Source of the DNA: Pelecanus crispus
Taxonomy: Eukaryota > Chordata > Aves > Pelecaniformes > Pelecanidae
Length of the DNA: 64,000 nucleotides
Direction of reading: 5' to 3'
NCBI RefSeq assembly: GCF_030463565.1
Contig: NC_134655.1
Coordinates: forward strand, 9,684,372-9,748,371
Shown here: piece after piece, positions 27,311-45,426 of the stretch
How positions within the stretch are numbered: the stretch's first letter is position 1
Layout: each line of letters opens with the position of its first letter
The notes under the pieces: generated by a model
Database searches by the model: none
Told to the model about the DNA's origin: nothing
What the model saw: only the letters and a program-made list of their open reading frames with translations
Position numbers and translations under genes: made by a program

Positions 27311-27358
27311 ACAAAAAAAAAACCCAACCCCAAACCCCAAACCAAAAACCCCAAACTG
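27311..27358 (+). repeat. A/C-rich simple tract
   Basis: The stretch consists of A-runs and CCC/CCCC blocks (CCCCAAACCCCAAACC). It looks like C-rich telomere-type sequence but lacks a regular unit. It lies in intron 20. Confidence 0.7.
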
Positions 27359-28173
27359 ACTGGATCTGTCTTTTTTTAAAAGAAAATTAATTTTTATCTT
27401 AAATGTGGGTTTCTTTGTGAGTTTGTGTTTGTTTGTTTTTGAGACCATTCTTATTTTGGAGGTGGGAGGGGGGAAATCTCATTTTTTATGGTGAACTGAC
27501 TGCTCAAACCCCTGAGAGAGAAGCCAAGAGATCTGTCCTTTACCTGGGACTCAAGGCAGAGTCTGGAGTTTGCACCTATCCTCTTTGCCATCACGGGGCA
27601 TTTTTGAACTCACAGTCCCCAGACCACTGTACCAGAGCTTGGGCACTGCAAAGGTTGGTCCAGCTGGCAAGGGTGGATTAGAGATAGCTATGGGGAAAAG
27701 GATGAGTCCTGTCCCAGCCAGCAAGATATAGGTGTTTTAAATTATTTGAGAGGTGCAGATGACATCTACTGAAATAATTACAGCTAGGTTTCATGAAACA
27801 CTGTAACATTTTTCGCGTCAAAGTGTCTTAAATATATCCTTCTGTAAATGGAATCCATCATGTGATATGATGAAGACCTGCAGAGTACCACAGCCGTTCT
27901 TATATACTTTTTTGTTACACCATAAATTTTTCAAATTGCAGTTTAATTGTGTCTAAGCATGCAACTTTAAATCGAGTATTTAATTAGAAATGAGGTATCT
28001 TTCCAGACAAAATGTAAAGACAGACATGCTATAGCATGTATGAAACTGATCTCTCTCCAATGGTTTATTATACTTAAATGAAATTTGAAGTAACATGAAC
28101 TTTCCATTCCCTGTAACACGGCTGCAGTTTGTGAAACAAGATATGAAAGAACAGGGCACAACCCTAGATGTCT

Positions 28174-28278
28174 TGCTCATGTGAGAAACCCTTATTCATG
28201 CATCCAGTCCCACTAAAGTCAAAGAGACTGCTCATCTGAATAAAGATTATTCCTATATGGCTTTGCAGAATTGGGCTT
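28174..28278. repeat. Palindromic MITE-like relic in intron 20
   Basis: The centre CAGTCCCACTAAAGTCAAAG followed by AGACTG is nearly self-complementary. Flanking AACCCTTATTCATG and TGAATAAAGATTATTCC with a TTTGCAGAATTGGGC end repeat the family layout in inverted order. Confidence 0.62.
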
Positions 28279-29656
28279 ATTTGATCATAAATCAAAAAGA
28301 GAACAAAGAAGAGTGTAGGGGGGAAAATGCAGAAAGAGAGTCAGCAGGTTTTTTCTCATCCAGCTCTAGGACTGATAACAGCAGTGGCTGGGTACATTTT
28401 CTGTCTGCTGGCTGAATGCCTGAGCTATTTTGATTCAATACCAAGTAGAACATTTAACAACTCCACAACACACAGGGCTAATTACAAGATTATCGTCATC
28501 TCTTTCTCCTATCAGAGCATCCTTCTGCATTCCCACTGTAACATTCTGCAGTACATTTGACAGGGAATCACTTTCACATTTTGTGAAAATGGATGCAGCT
28601 ATGGAAAAAATCCAAAATGACTGCACTGCTACTAAATTAACCAATGCGAACAAAGACAAGAAGCAGTGGGGAGGACTGGACAGAACTTCTATTATTGTTC
28701 CTCATCCAGGGATAGATCATTATGACCCACCATTCAGACATAAAACTCTATAAATCTCAAGCTTAGTTTCTCTAAATCAGTGGAAATTTGCCACTGACAT
28801 TAATGGGAGTAAGATCAAACTGCATACAGCGAGCACATTTGTCAGGAAAAGTCAGCCATCTGAAATCTCAGTATAATTTAAGAGAATGAGCCAATTCATG
28901 ACGAGAATATTTCCCAGTTAGGCTCTGCACCTCTAGTGTCAAAGAAAGCTTTGTCAATGATTTGTGCAACCCCAAAGCTGGAATCTGAATAATTACATTA
29001 TCATGGGGAAATTCACAGCTGGCCAACAATAGGCCAAATTTGTCCTTTAGTTACATCTCAGCCACTCCACTATACTCGATATAACCCAGTCACAAACTGC
29101 TTGCCAAAACTCCTTTGAAACGACTGTGGTAAAGACTTACATTTTGTTGTTAGGAATAAACAAGCAGATTTGCAATCCAACCATAGGAGAGTCAAGGTCA
29201 TGGCTTTCAGTGGACATCTCCTAATCGGACTCCCTGCATAAACATAAAATCTAATGTTTGCTTATTATCCTAGCTAGCATTTTAATAGTCTTAAACCGGT
29301 TGACAGAGCAGTATGAAAATAACCTCGGTGCTCTATGAGAAGCTGAAACTGTGAACAAATTTGCAAGACTCAAAAGCTCTCATCACTTGGGGCTCATGTT
29401 CGCTAAATTATTTGCCAGCTGCTCTGATAACCCCATGTTCAGCGTGTGTTACACATCCCCCCTCTGTGCTTGACAAGAGAAGATACGCATTGGCTACAGT
29501 GACCAGCAAGCAGATTTGGTCTGTTTGCTCAAGCTGTCACAGTTGTGCTCTTAGATGCGGTGGTTCTGGATCCAATTCCCAACAACGCCTAGAAGAACAG
29601 AAAGAAAGCTAAAGCTGATGAGCCAAAGGGGGCAAGGAAGAAGCCAAGCGGGGCAC

Positions 29657-29871
29657 CTTTGTTCTCCTTAGTCAGCTTGTCAGCCATGTCCCAGTGCTCG
29701 TAGCTCCGCAGGACGTTGTTGGTGATGTTGACGTGGCTGGCAGCCATGTGGTGGATGCGCTGAGGGATGGTGATGGTCCCCGCCAAGGAGGAGCCGGTGG
29801 TGCCCGCGCCGCTTCCAGCAGAGCTGACAGGGGACGGGCTCAGGGACATGGGCGATGGCGTTTCTGTGCTC
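29657..29871 (-). CDS. AFF2: AFF2 exon 20: Ser/Gly linker and helical block
   Basis: This 215-bp exon completes the lysine codon, encodes 71 residues and leaves one base. The first half ([17 protein letters not shown], then a Gly/Ser/Thr/Ala run) is a low-complexity linker. The second half ([38 protein letters not shown]) is a conserved helical block that matches human AFF2 and differs from AFF3. The acceptor is CTCGCAG|G. The donor is AAAG|GTGCCC, weak beyond the first three bases. If intron 20 were kept, translation would add a 22-residue hydrophobic tail and stop. Confidence 0.95.
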
Positions 29872-32800
29872 CTGCGAGAGGTAAAGGGAGAGTGAGTCCC
29901 CCTCACACACACCACTTCATTGCCATCTTAAATGCACTTGAAAAATTAACTCTGCACCCCAGTCAGGGGAGAATGTGCAGTAGTAGCTCCTGGTTTTACA
30001 AGAAAGGAGAGCTTATAAACTGGGAATGACTGAAAATAAAAAGGGATTTAATTCTCCCTACAAATGAACCTGTTATTAAAAAAAAAAAAAATCTATCATA
30101 AAAATAGAGCAATCTTTCAGAGAAAGAAGTATCTCATAGCTGTAATGATTTTTCTACCTGCTGCCAGAAGCTGCAATGGCAGTTAGAAAACACTCAATGT
30201 GCAATATTGGCTTATTATCAAAGCATTTTGTGGAAATCACAATGACAGTTTGCTCCAAATACAGTCACCACAATAAGTAAAGTGCAAGTCTTAAAAGCAC
30301 CCTGCAGAGCAGTATTAGGAGCTGAGGGTACTGTAGGATTATGAATATCTCTATAGGATTCTTTAAGACTGGCTATGGAGATTTGTTTCTAATTGCCGAC
30401 AGTTCATCCGCACAGTTTTGTACAGAGCAGTGTTTTAAGTTACCTACTTAGTGCAGCACTAATGTTCTAATATAGATTTTCCTTTAATTCTAAGACCAGC
30501 AATTAGGAATCACCTGCTGGCTGCAGGCAGTGTGCAGGTCAGCACAGCAAGCTCATGTTTAGAGCTGTGCAGCGCTGAACGCTCACATACAGCTATTCTC
30601 TTTGAAAATTTGTTTCAGTGAACAAGATTAAGGGTTCCAAAAATCTCTTCTCTTGTTCCCATTTGGAACCACTTACCTAAACAAATGCATTCGATTTGCT
30701 GTGGAATACACTTGAAACGCAGGGCCGAGACGCTCCCGGCGCTCTCTGCGTGAAGCAAAGACACCAAAACTCTCCGGATGGGTATGTTGCAACCCCTCTC
30801 TTGACAGGCGGCCACTGATGCCTCATGCTGTGCAACAGCATCAAGCTCACTCAGACTCATTGTGGGCCTGATTCAAACCCCAGGATAGAAAGGCTCCTCC
30901 TCTTGGCTTTACATGCCACCGTCAATGGTCCTGACCGTGAAGCGTGGGCACAGACCTGCTGTGCTGATACCTTGCAGGTGCTGTAGAACAGGCTGCCACC
31001 ATGGCACAGCCTTGGGCTGAAAGGCATTTACAGCAACAGCTTTTGCTGCAGATTTTCCAGCAGTGCCCTGCTATTACTTGTGTTCAACAACAGGCTCCTG
31101 TGATACATTCTTCTTCCAGAGCTAGAGACCACGTTAATTCAGCAGCTAGTAGCTTTTTACACAGCTTATGTGCTATAGTTTAAGCATATCCTACGGCACA
31201 AACGTTTTATTTTCAAGTCTCAAAACATCCTGGTTACTTGACACACCACAGTGTCTTTAATGCACAGAAGAGCTGAACTATACTAGATTAGGTCTGGGAG
31301 CAGTTAAAAATCATAAGTATCTGAGGAGACCAGGAGTATTTTGTTAGAGCCACTTACAACAAGCTGACGCACTTCTGCCAAATAAAGCACATTGTTCATT
31401 GGATTTACCCTGTTGTGCGCAGCCATTATTACTGTGGTGAGTCTATTAAATCTCTCTATTTGGTGCTTTCTGTCGCTAGAGGTGGGAAACATTTCTGTAA
31501 TGAAACCAGGGAAAATTTGTTTCATTGCCAGCCTGGAACTCAGGCCAACTTTGTAGAGGTTCACAACCCTTTCAAACAAAAGTGGCCAGAAATTCCAGTA
31601 AGCCAAGCTGAGATTTTTGATGGTTTGAGATCCCAAGCAGACTACTTCATGGCAATGGATAAGTTTTGCTTTGTTCAGAAAAAGAGTTAAGAATACCCTG
31701 CTGACTCTCCATTCTGAAACAGGCTTCTGATCTGTCTCCAGTGGTGCCATACCCTGATGGTGTTTGGTCTCTCCTCTGTGGTGTGTGACTTCTCTTCCCC
31801 TCTGGTCCAAATTTGCAGGGGAGTAAGAGGAAACTGCAGAGCGAGTAGCCCTGGGGAAGGCAGAGCACATGCTGCCAGTGGCAGCACCAGGCCCATGGTG
31901 CTTGGGGCCACCAGGAGACACCTGAGACACATGGCACCTCTGAGCCAGCTGGAGAGCTTTTCTTCTGAGACTCCAGGCAGAGGGGACAGAAGACCCGAGT
32001 GTGGACTGTGGTCTTGGTGTGTTGGGTCACAGGTGTCATAATAACACCGTTATAACAAGCCTTGTCATATTCAATTATTCTTACATGTCAAGTGCTTCCT
32101 CCTCTGAATAAAAGACAGAGATGTGCACTTTCAGAGCTTTACTTCCTTATCTCCAAAGAGAGTGGGAAGAGACTGGTCAGCTGGGTGTTATGTTAGAAGT
32201 GATGCTGACCTGGATGCTGGGTTTCTGCTGCCTACCTTGTGGCTGGACAAGAATTTTCTCCCCCAGTCAAAACCCACTGATTCTAAATCCTGGGCACCTA
32301 ATCAGCTCCTTTAAATAGCAAGGAAGATGTCATCACCTGCAGAGGACACACTCTATAGGCATCTATTACAGGACAGGAATAAAAGGATAACTTCTGCTCC
32401 ATGGAATTTTTAGGTATAAGCCACTTGTTAAGGAATAAAAGAGGTGTAATGCTCCAGTGGTCTATTTTGGCACTAAAACTTTATGTAAACCTTACTGTAT
32501 TTTTATTGCAATACAAGGTTTCACTGACATTTAAATGCCTTGAAAGACTGGCACATATTGAATAACTTAATTTTGTAGTTGCTTTTCCAATGTTAAAATA
32601 CCTTTTCAGTTTTTATTTAAAGTGATTCTGTATTTGATCATTTAGTTTCTGTTATAATCTATACTTAAATATCTATATACACACAGATATTGAAAATAAT
32701 TTTGTGTATTTGGGGGGTGTGTGTGTATATATACCCCAAAATATTTTGAATTATCTAAGACAATATTGTCCTTTAAGCAAAATGTTGGAATTTTTGGTTT

Positions 32801-33772
32801 CGCACTGATTCAGAACAAAGTCTGTTTGAAAACTTCAGTTCTTTGTGTGCTAAATTTCAACCCCTTCTACAGTTTTATTGTTTCCTTGGAGTGTCTAATA
32901 GTAATTTCTTCTTATGAGCCACCAGAAAGAGACCACCAATCATTTTCACCTAGAATTCAGCCTACTCAAATAAAGAAGGAAAGAAAGGTAAAGTCCTTCT
33001 CCTTTGTTTTACCTGTATCTGTATGTGTGGCCAGGAGAAAGGAGCAGGAGAAATGTGTGTCAGGTGGCAACAGACATTGCAAGATAAAGGCAAGGTTGCA
33101 GCAGCAATGCACCTTCATTGAACAGCAGATCATAATTGCATTACCCTGACTTCATATCTGAGGTGAGGGTGTTTTAATGTTAGTATAAAGCTACTGATAA
33201 TTGGTTGACTAAGTGCCTTCACATTTTCACCACTATTATGCCTTCAGTTTTATTAAACAGCACTTACCATATATCAATGAAATATTCATTGGTCTTTCAT
33301 TACTGAACGAATCATTGAAAAATCATTGCAATGAAGGTTAACTTTACTTTGGCTTCCTGAAATGACATGGTACTTGCTAGCTAATTAACAGATATTTTTA
33401 TGGCCTTCATTTGGCTTGAGAAGCAAACTGTCAAAAAATTCAGCACAGACCCACCACGGCTGATTTTAGACTTTGGCTTTGAACAAAGATGAAGGTGCGT
33501 TTCAGCTCTTCCTTCCCACCCACACTGGATGGCTCACATAGGTTCCTGATTTAGCCCAGTGGGAGCCCCTCACCCCCAAAAGCCCAAGGCAGCTGTAAGA
33601 TAATTCTGTAGCCCAGAAGAACATTTTCTACCTGCTACATATTTGAAACATACCTGTAGCTCCCAAACCACTGAGTCATGGCCTGTCCTTTGCCTTTAGA
33701 GGCACCAAAACATTTCCCCCCCTCTTGGAACCACTTGTTCCCAGACAGAAGTACTCAGCAGAAAATACTCAC
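29872..33772 (-). other. AFF2 intron 19 (3901 bp)
   Basis: The intron has a GTGAGT donor and a CTCGCAG acceptor. A 208-codon open frame on the minus strand at 31304-31930 has no recognisable domain and is taken as chance. A GT/AT dinucleotide run lies at 32716-32733. Confidence 0.88.
32716..32733 (+). repeat. GT/AT dinucleotide run
   Basis: A GGGGGG block is followed by a few GT and then AT units in intron 19. It is a short simple repeat. Confidence 0.7.
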
Positions 33773-33822
33773 TTTCCATTGCCGCCCCAAGGTGAGGGGG
33801 CCTGTGAGGCTTTCGAAGAGTT
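33773..33822 (-). CDS. AFF2: AFF2 exon 19: short linker exon
   Basis: This 50-bp exon enters at phase 0 and encodes NSSKASQAPSPWGGNG plus two bases of a lysine codon. The APSPW block is shared by AFF2 and AFF3. The acceptor is CTTACAG|AAC and the donor AA|GTGAGT. The exon lies between two helical parts of the C-terminal domain and is expected to be a flexible loop. Its wording is closer to AFF3 than to human AFF2 as I recall them. Confidence 0.95.
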
Positions 33823-37677
<3,855 letters not shown>

Positions 37678-37749
37678 CATAAAACTGCTAATTTCTTGTC
37701 CCCTTCCGTGGCAGAAGAGCCTGTGAAATTCTTGAGTCTCATTGCATAC
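37678..37749 (-). CDS. AFF2: AFF2 exon 17
   Basis: This 72-bp exon gives one base to complete an arginine codon, then 23 residues (YAMRLKNFTGSSATEGDKKL, AVL) and two bases. Human AFF2 has YAMRLKNF and DKKLAVL at the same positions with a different short loop between them. The acceptor is GACAAG|G and the donor is TG|GTAAGT. It was found by phase and conserved sequence. Only 356 bp of intron separate it from exon 18. Confidence 0.95.
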
Positions 37750-38358
37750 CTTGTCAGAAAGGTGAGGAGAGAAGACATTGAGAGTTAAGATGCTTCCAGG
37801 AATACTAGTGACATTCTGAAAAATAACAGCCACACACAGATACTCTTCTCCGACTGCAATAGTTAATGGTCACATTGTTCTGTAACGATGAGATCAATGT
37901 AAAATTCAACAGAAAGCACCACTTAAAATGTGGAGGGCTAAAGTAAATCACCAACGCATTTTCTGGGCCAACAAGGTGAACTATTCTTGGGCATATTAAT
38001 GATATATCCAGCCATCTGGGCTGAGCCCTGCAAACATTTGTGTTGAGTGTTGGACAGAAGCATAAGACCTTGGCCCTGTATGTACTGAAGAGTAGAGTAA
38101 TATATAATCAGGTTTTACATATAATACTTTGGGCTTGAATAATACCTTCAAAATCCTTCTTATAAATGCTTCTTCAAAGCTTTTAATATATTTTATATAG
38201 AAAATGGTTTTAAATACAGGAAAGGTCATGTTCACAGATTTTTAAATTCTTGGGTCCATTAATTTATGAGTCTTGTGTACTTGGTCTTCCCTCTCTATTT
38301 AATTGCTGCTGTCCAGCATTTGGATGATCAAAGATTGAGTATTCCTACCTCCTCTCTC

Positions 38359-38375
38359 TTTTTTTTTTTTTTTTT
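38359..38375 (+). repeat. Poly-T run (T17)
   Basis: Seventeen T follow a CT-rich lead in intron 16. No element body was recognised next to it. Confidence 0.85.
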
Positions 38376-40225
38376 CTTTAACTGAGCACACTCCATTCCA
38401 TGCATTTAGTCTCTTGAAAATCAATTCATCGCATAAAATCATTGTTCTGAGCCCTAATGCAATTTCACAGGTACTTGTGTTAGAATAAGTAATAGGGTTC
38501 AGCGTTGCGTAAGAAAGTTTTAAGGTATCCAGGCAGTCTTGATGAGTTCTCATTTACAAGGAGGTAATGGAGTGCAGGCAGGCAGTGCTGCTCTCGCTCT
38601 GCCTTCCTCCCACCACCCCCATCATCAGCCCCCAGCTTGCAGCTGTGGCACACCACCTGATGTGCTTCCTCCATGTCCTATCTCACCTGCTCTTTGGTAT
38701 TGCTGTTCCAGTCATACTGAATGAATCTGATCAAACACGAAGATATGCGTCCCTTTGGGATTTTCAGTGTTACATTAGGGATTTTAGCATTACCATTAAC
38801 TTAAACCACCTTTGACAGTCAGATCAGATATTCCCAATCTCTTTGACGCTCCGCTTGCTTTCACAAATAGGTGTCTGATGCAGATTCTCAGGGCAGACAC
38901 AGCTAACGCAAGAGGGGAAAATGGTGCCTCTGATGAAGGGAGGTGTAAAAGTGAGAAAAATCTCCTTCCATTTCTTATCTCACGGTAAAACTTTATGTTA
39001 ACATTAGAAGCCACATTGAGAAAGTGTGTACGTGCAGCCACGTACTTGTTGTGTACGTTCAGCACCCACCGTAGCCCACAAGAATTGTGTATTTGTCCAT
39101 GGAGTTTATTGAACCTGTACCGCCTGCTGCTCACGTGGGCAATCACCTTTTTTCCACGTCTGACCACTGACAGCAATTCAATGGGCAAATCAGTCTCTCA
39201 CCAGCTGCCTACAAGATGCTGCCTGCAAGCGTTGGTAAGTCAAGCTCTACCTTTGATGGTAGGTGGTGGAATTAATCTCACCTGACTTCGGCTATTTAGA
39301 AATTGGAGATCTACTATGACAAAGTCCTCCAGATTCTTCCATAGCCAAAAGCAGTTCGAAAAGCAATCCAAAAGCAGTTCAGGTGCTGCTTCCATGCCAA
39401 GGTCTATCTATCATGTAGCCTGCAGCAGGGCCATACTCATAGAGGAGGTGCTGGGAAGAGCAAGGCAGCGGGGCTGCGTGTGCTGATGCGTGCCAGCTGC
39501 TCCAAGATGCAGCCATGTGCTCAGCTGACTCTGTCCAGCACCGCAGGGTGGAGGGGAGCTGCAGGTATCACCCATCTGTGGGCGACTCCTACAGCTGCCA
39601 TTCTCTAAGTGGTGCGCCTGTTGTGGCTTTTGAATGGATCAAGATTTTTGGTCCATTCACTTCTGAACAGACTGCTGGATCGAGGAACAACATTTTCAAC
39701 TATGCCGTGTGGTTTTCTTAAAAAATAAAAAGAAATGCAGGGTCCTATGAAGAAGCACTCACTTCTTTAAAGAATATTTCTTGAAATACAATTTATCCTG
39801 CCATACAACTACAGTTGTGTAGTTGAGGACATGAAGTACTGAACTGTCCACTGTCAGAGCACAGGAAGAGTTTCAGCACAGTCGAGCAGAGGTAGGCAGC
39901 TCCTTAAGTCCTCTGCTCTCAAGGGTTTAACTTGGATCGTAAGCGTTGAGTGAACATCATATTTTTTTGTTCAGTAATCTCTTTAGATTTTCTTCTTCTC
40001 TTTATGAAATGTAGAATGTAAAAACATGTTTTTAAATATTTAACAGGCATATTATTTACCTGAGAGTAACAGCTTCTTAAGATTTGATACATTTTATTAT
40101 GTAAATATCTACTTATTCAACATGTAAAACACGCATTATTTTTGGCACTCCCTAATAGCTAGTCTGGCATGTTAAAATCCTGCACGTTAAAAAAGTACCT
40201 TTGTTATATTAAACCCCAAACATTT

Positions 40226-40310
40226 AGGGCCTGATCTGCCGCCTTTCCTTTCTCTTGTGTAAACTGTCAGTAATTACACTGACATTAACGGTGATATTCC
40301 CAGCATACAC
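40226..40310. repeat. Palindromic MITE-like relic in intron 16
   Basis: It starts AGGGCCTGATCTGC and contains GTGTAAACTGTCAGTAATTA and CACTGACATTAACGG, matching the family words. The right end is lost. Confidence 0.5.
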
Positions 40311-40694
40311 TGGGGAAAGCAAAGGTGCATCACAGCAAAGAGGAAAAATCCTGTTGTTCTACTTACAGGTAAATTTAATCCTGCTTGATTTCACTTTGAT
40401 AATTTGCGCAAGTAAAGCAAACAAGCCCTTAGTTACTCAGGAGACCATTATTTCTATGGAGCCAACACTATGAAACAGCTATAGGGAACAGCAGCAGATT
40501 TTAAAATAATAATTCAGACATTTTATTAGTAAGTAAAGGCACTCTCATCTGTATTCTAGCCTACGAGTCTACAAAACTGATTAAAACTAATTCAGCTGGT
40601 TCACATTCCTTTAACATTAAAAAATATACTTTTTTAATACAATGCATGCAGAAAGCTTCCTCTCTGGCTATGAGCTTATGTGCCAAGTTTCAGC

Positions 40695-40714
40695 TTTTTT
40701 TTTTTTTTTTTTTT
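40695..40714 (+). repeat. Poly-T run (T20)
   Basis: Twenty consecutive T bases lie in intron 16. On the minus strand this is a poly(A) run with no recognised retroposon body. Confidence 0.85.
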
Positions 40715-41112
40715 AACAGCCAAGTTATAAACCTCTAAAAACAGGGTTTGTAATAGAAATCCTGATAGACTCACTTTAATGTTTTGAATTATAAAACTAC
40801 ACCTTTTAAAAGACAAGTGTCATTGCCAAACAGTGAAATTACTATACTTTACTTCCACCCACTACATTTCAATTTTAATTTTATGAATATTGCAAATTAT
40901 AACACTCACATTATAACCTCTAAAGGGGATAATTTATAAAAGCAGTGTCCATCAATTATAAATTTTCCATGACATTAATAAAATGGCAAGAACTAATTAT
41001 GATGACTTCTGAGATGAAGATGCCTTGGACAAATCATTAATACGTTGAAATGGTATTTTTTAAAACATAGCAGGTTCTAATTATGACTGAAATGAGATTA
41101 TGAAAATGATCA

Positions 41113-44665
<3,553 letters not shown>

Positions 44666-44729
44666 CAATGCATCTGCTTTATGCTTTAGCTTCTTAGCCT
44701 CTTGCATGTAATAATCCGCATTGTGAAGC
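44666..44729 (-). CDS. AFF2: AFF2 exon 15: start of C-terminal homology domain helices
   Basis: This 64-bp exon contributes one base to the shared valine codon and 21 residues, LHNADYYMQEAKKLKHKADA plus L. It is nearly identical to human AFF2 and covers the first helix of the C-terminal homology domain, which mediates AFF homo- and heterodimerisation. The acceptor is CTCTTTAG|G and the donor is TTG|GTAGGT, phase 0. The exon is too short to stand out as an open frame; it was located by searching between exons 14 and 16 for this conserved block. Confidence 0.96.
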
Positions 44730-45286
44730 CTAAAGAGACAAAATCAATTATTTCAAGTCTTTGTTTTCATACAGTTGGATAAACATTGTTTGGGAAAATT
44801 GCTGACTGCTTCCAAGAACAATTTTGACATACACGCCAGCTTATCTCTTTAAATCTTAACCTGATATTAATCTGAAGCTGCTGTATGCAAAGATATGATG
44901 GGTGACCAGAATGTAAAATAACTAGCTGTAGAAACTGGCCACCCAAAGGACCCATTAATGTGTGCTGAACAGAGGAAAAGGAAAAATATTTTAAACTAAT
45001 TAAGTATAAGAAGTTTCCATTAGAGGAGCTAAAATAAAAAAATGAAGAAGAATTACTCTGAACCAACATTCACAATCTGAAAACATTTATCAAGAGTCTT
45101 CATTAATCAGTGACAACAGTTCATTTGTAAAGATTAAAACTGTGTGTGCCTTTGTGCAGCACTATCCACACAGGTGTCCAATACTAGCATTATAATCAAA
45201 GATACTCTCTTTCACTGGGAGCTCTGCTTGCATGAAAATCCTAACTACGTAATATGCAGCTAGCACAGAGATCCAATAATACTTAC
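44730..45286 (-). other. AFF2 intron 14 (557 bp)
   Basis: The intron has a GTAAGT donor and a CTCTTTAG acceptor. No other element was seen. Confidence 0.9.
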
Positions 45287-45426
45287 ACATCATCAAATGT
45301 TATTTTGGGTCTTCTGGGCTCAGAATTCCCATTGGAAAGCGTTGGCATTGCAGACCAGATGTCTGTTTCAAGATGGCTGGTGTCAAGAAGAGTGTTGGCT
45401 GTTGGTGTATTGTGAGATTCTTCCTC
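45287..45426 (-). CDS. AFF2: AFF2 exon 14: short linker into the C-terminal homology domain
   Basis: This 140-bp exon enters at phase 0, encodes 46 residues and leaves two bases. The first part (EEESHNTPTANTLLDTSHLE) is a short polar linker. The last part (RRPKITFDD) opens the AFF C-terminal homology domain. Human AFF2 has RRPKLTFDD at the same place but a long Thr/Ala/Ile-rich tract before it, which is missing here. The acceptor is TTTCTAG|GAG and the donor is GT|GTAAGT, giving a valine codon completed by exon 15. Confidence 0.94.

Larger units (their letters stand above)
25119..29656 (-). other. AFF2 intron 20 (4538 bp)
   Basis: The intron has a weak GTGCCC donor and a TTGCAG acceptor. It contains a palindromic repeat relic at 28174-28278 and an A/C-rich simple tract at 27311-27358. 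No exon was recognised. Confidence 0.88.

Noticed and set aside
27311..27358. A/C tract considered as an interstitial telomere repeat.
   Set aside because: The units are irregular and do not follow the vertebrate TTAGGG/CCCTAA pattern.
29540..29600. A GGTTC-containing stretch considered as a tRNA-like or SINE B-box.
   Set aside because: No A-box at the right distance and no cloverleaf stems could be drawn.
31304..31930. A 208-codon open frame on the minus strand inside intron 19.
   Set aside because: It overlaps other chance frames on the plus strand, has no recognisable domain, and lies in the middle of a well-defined intron.
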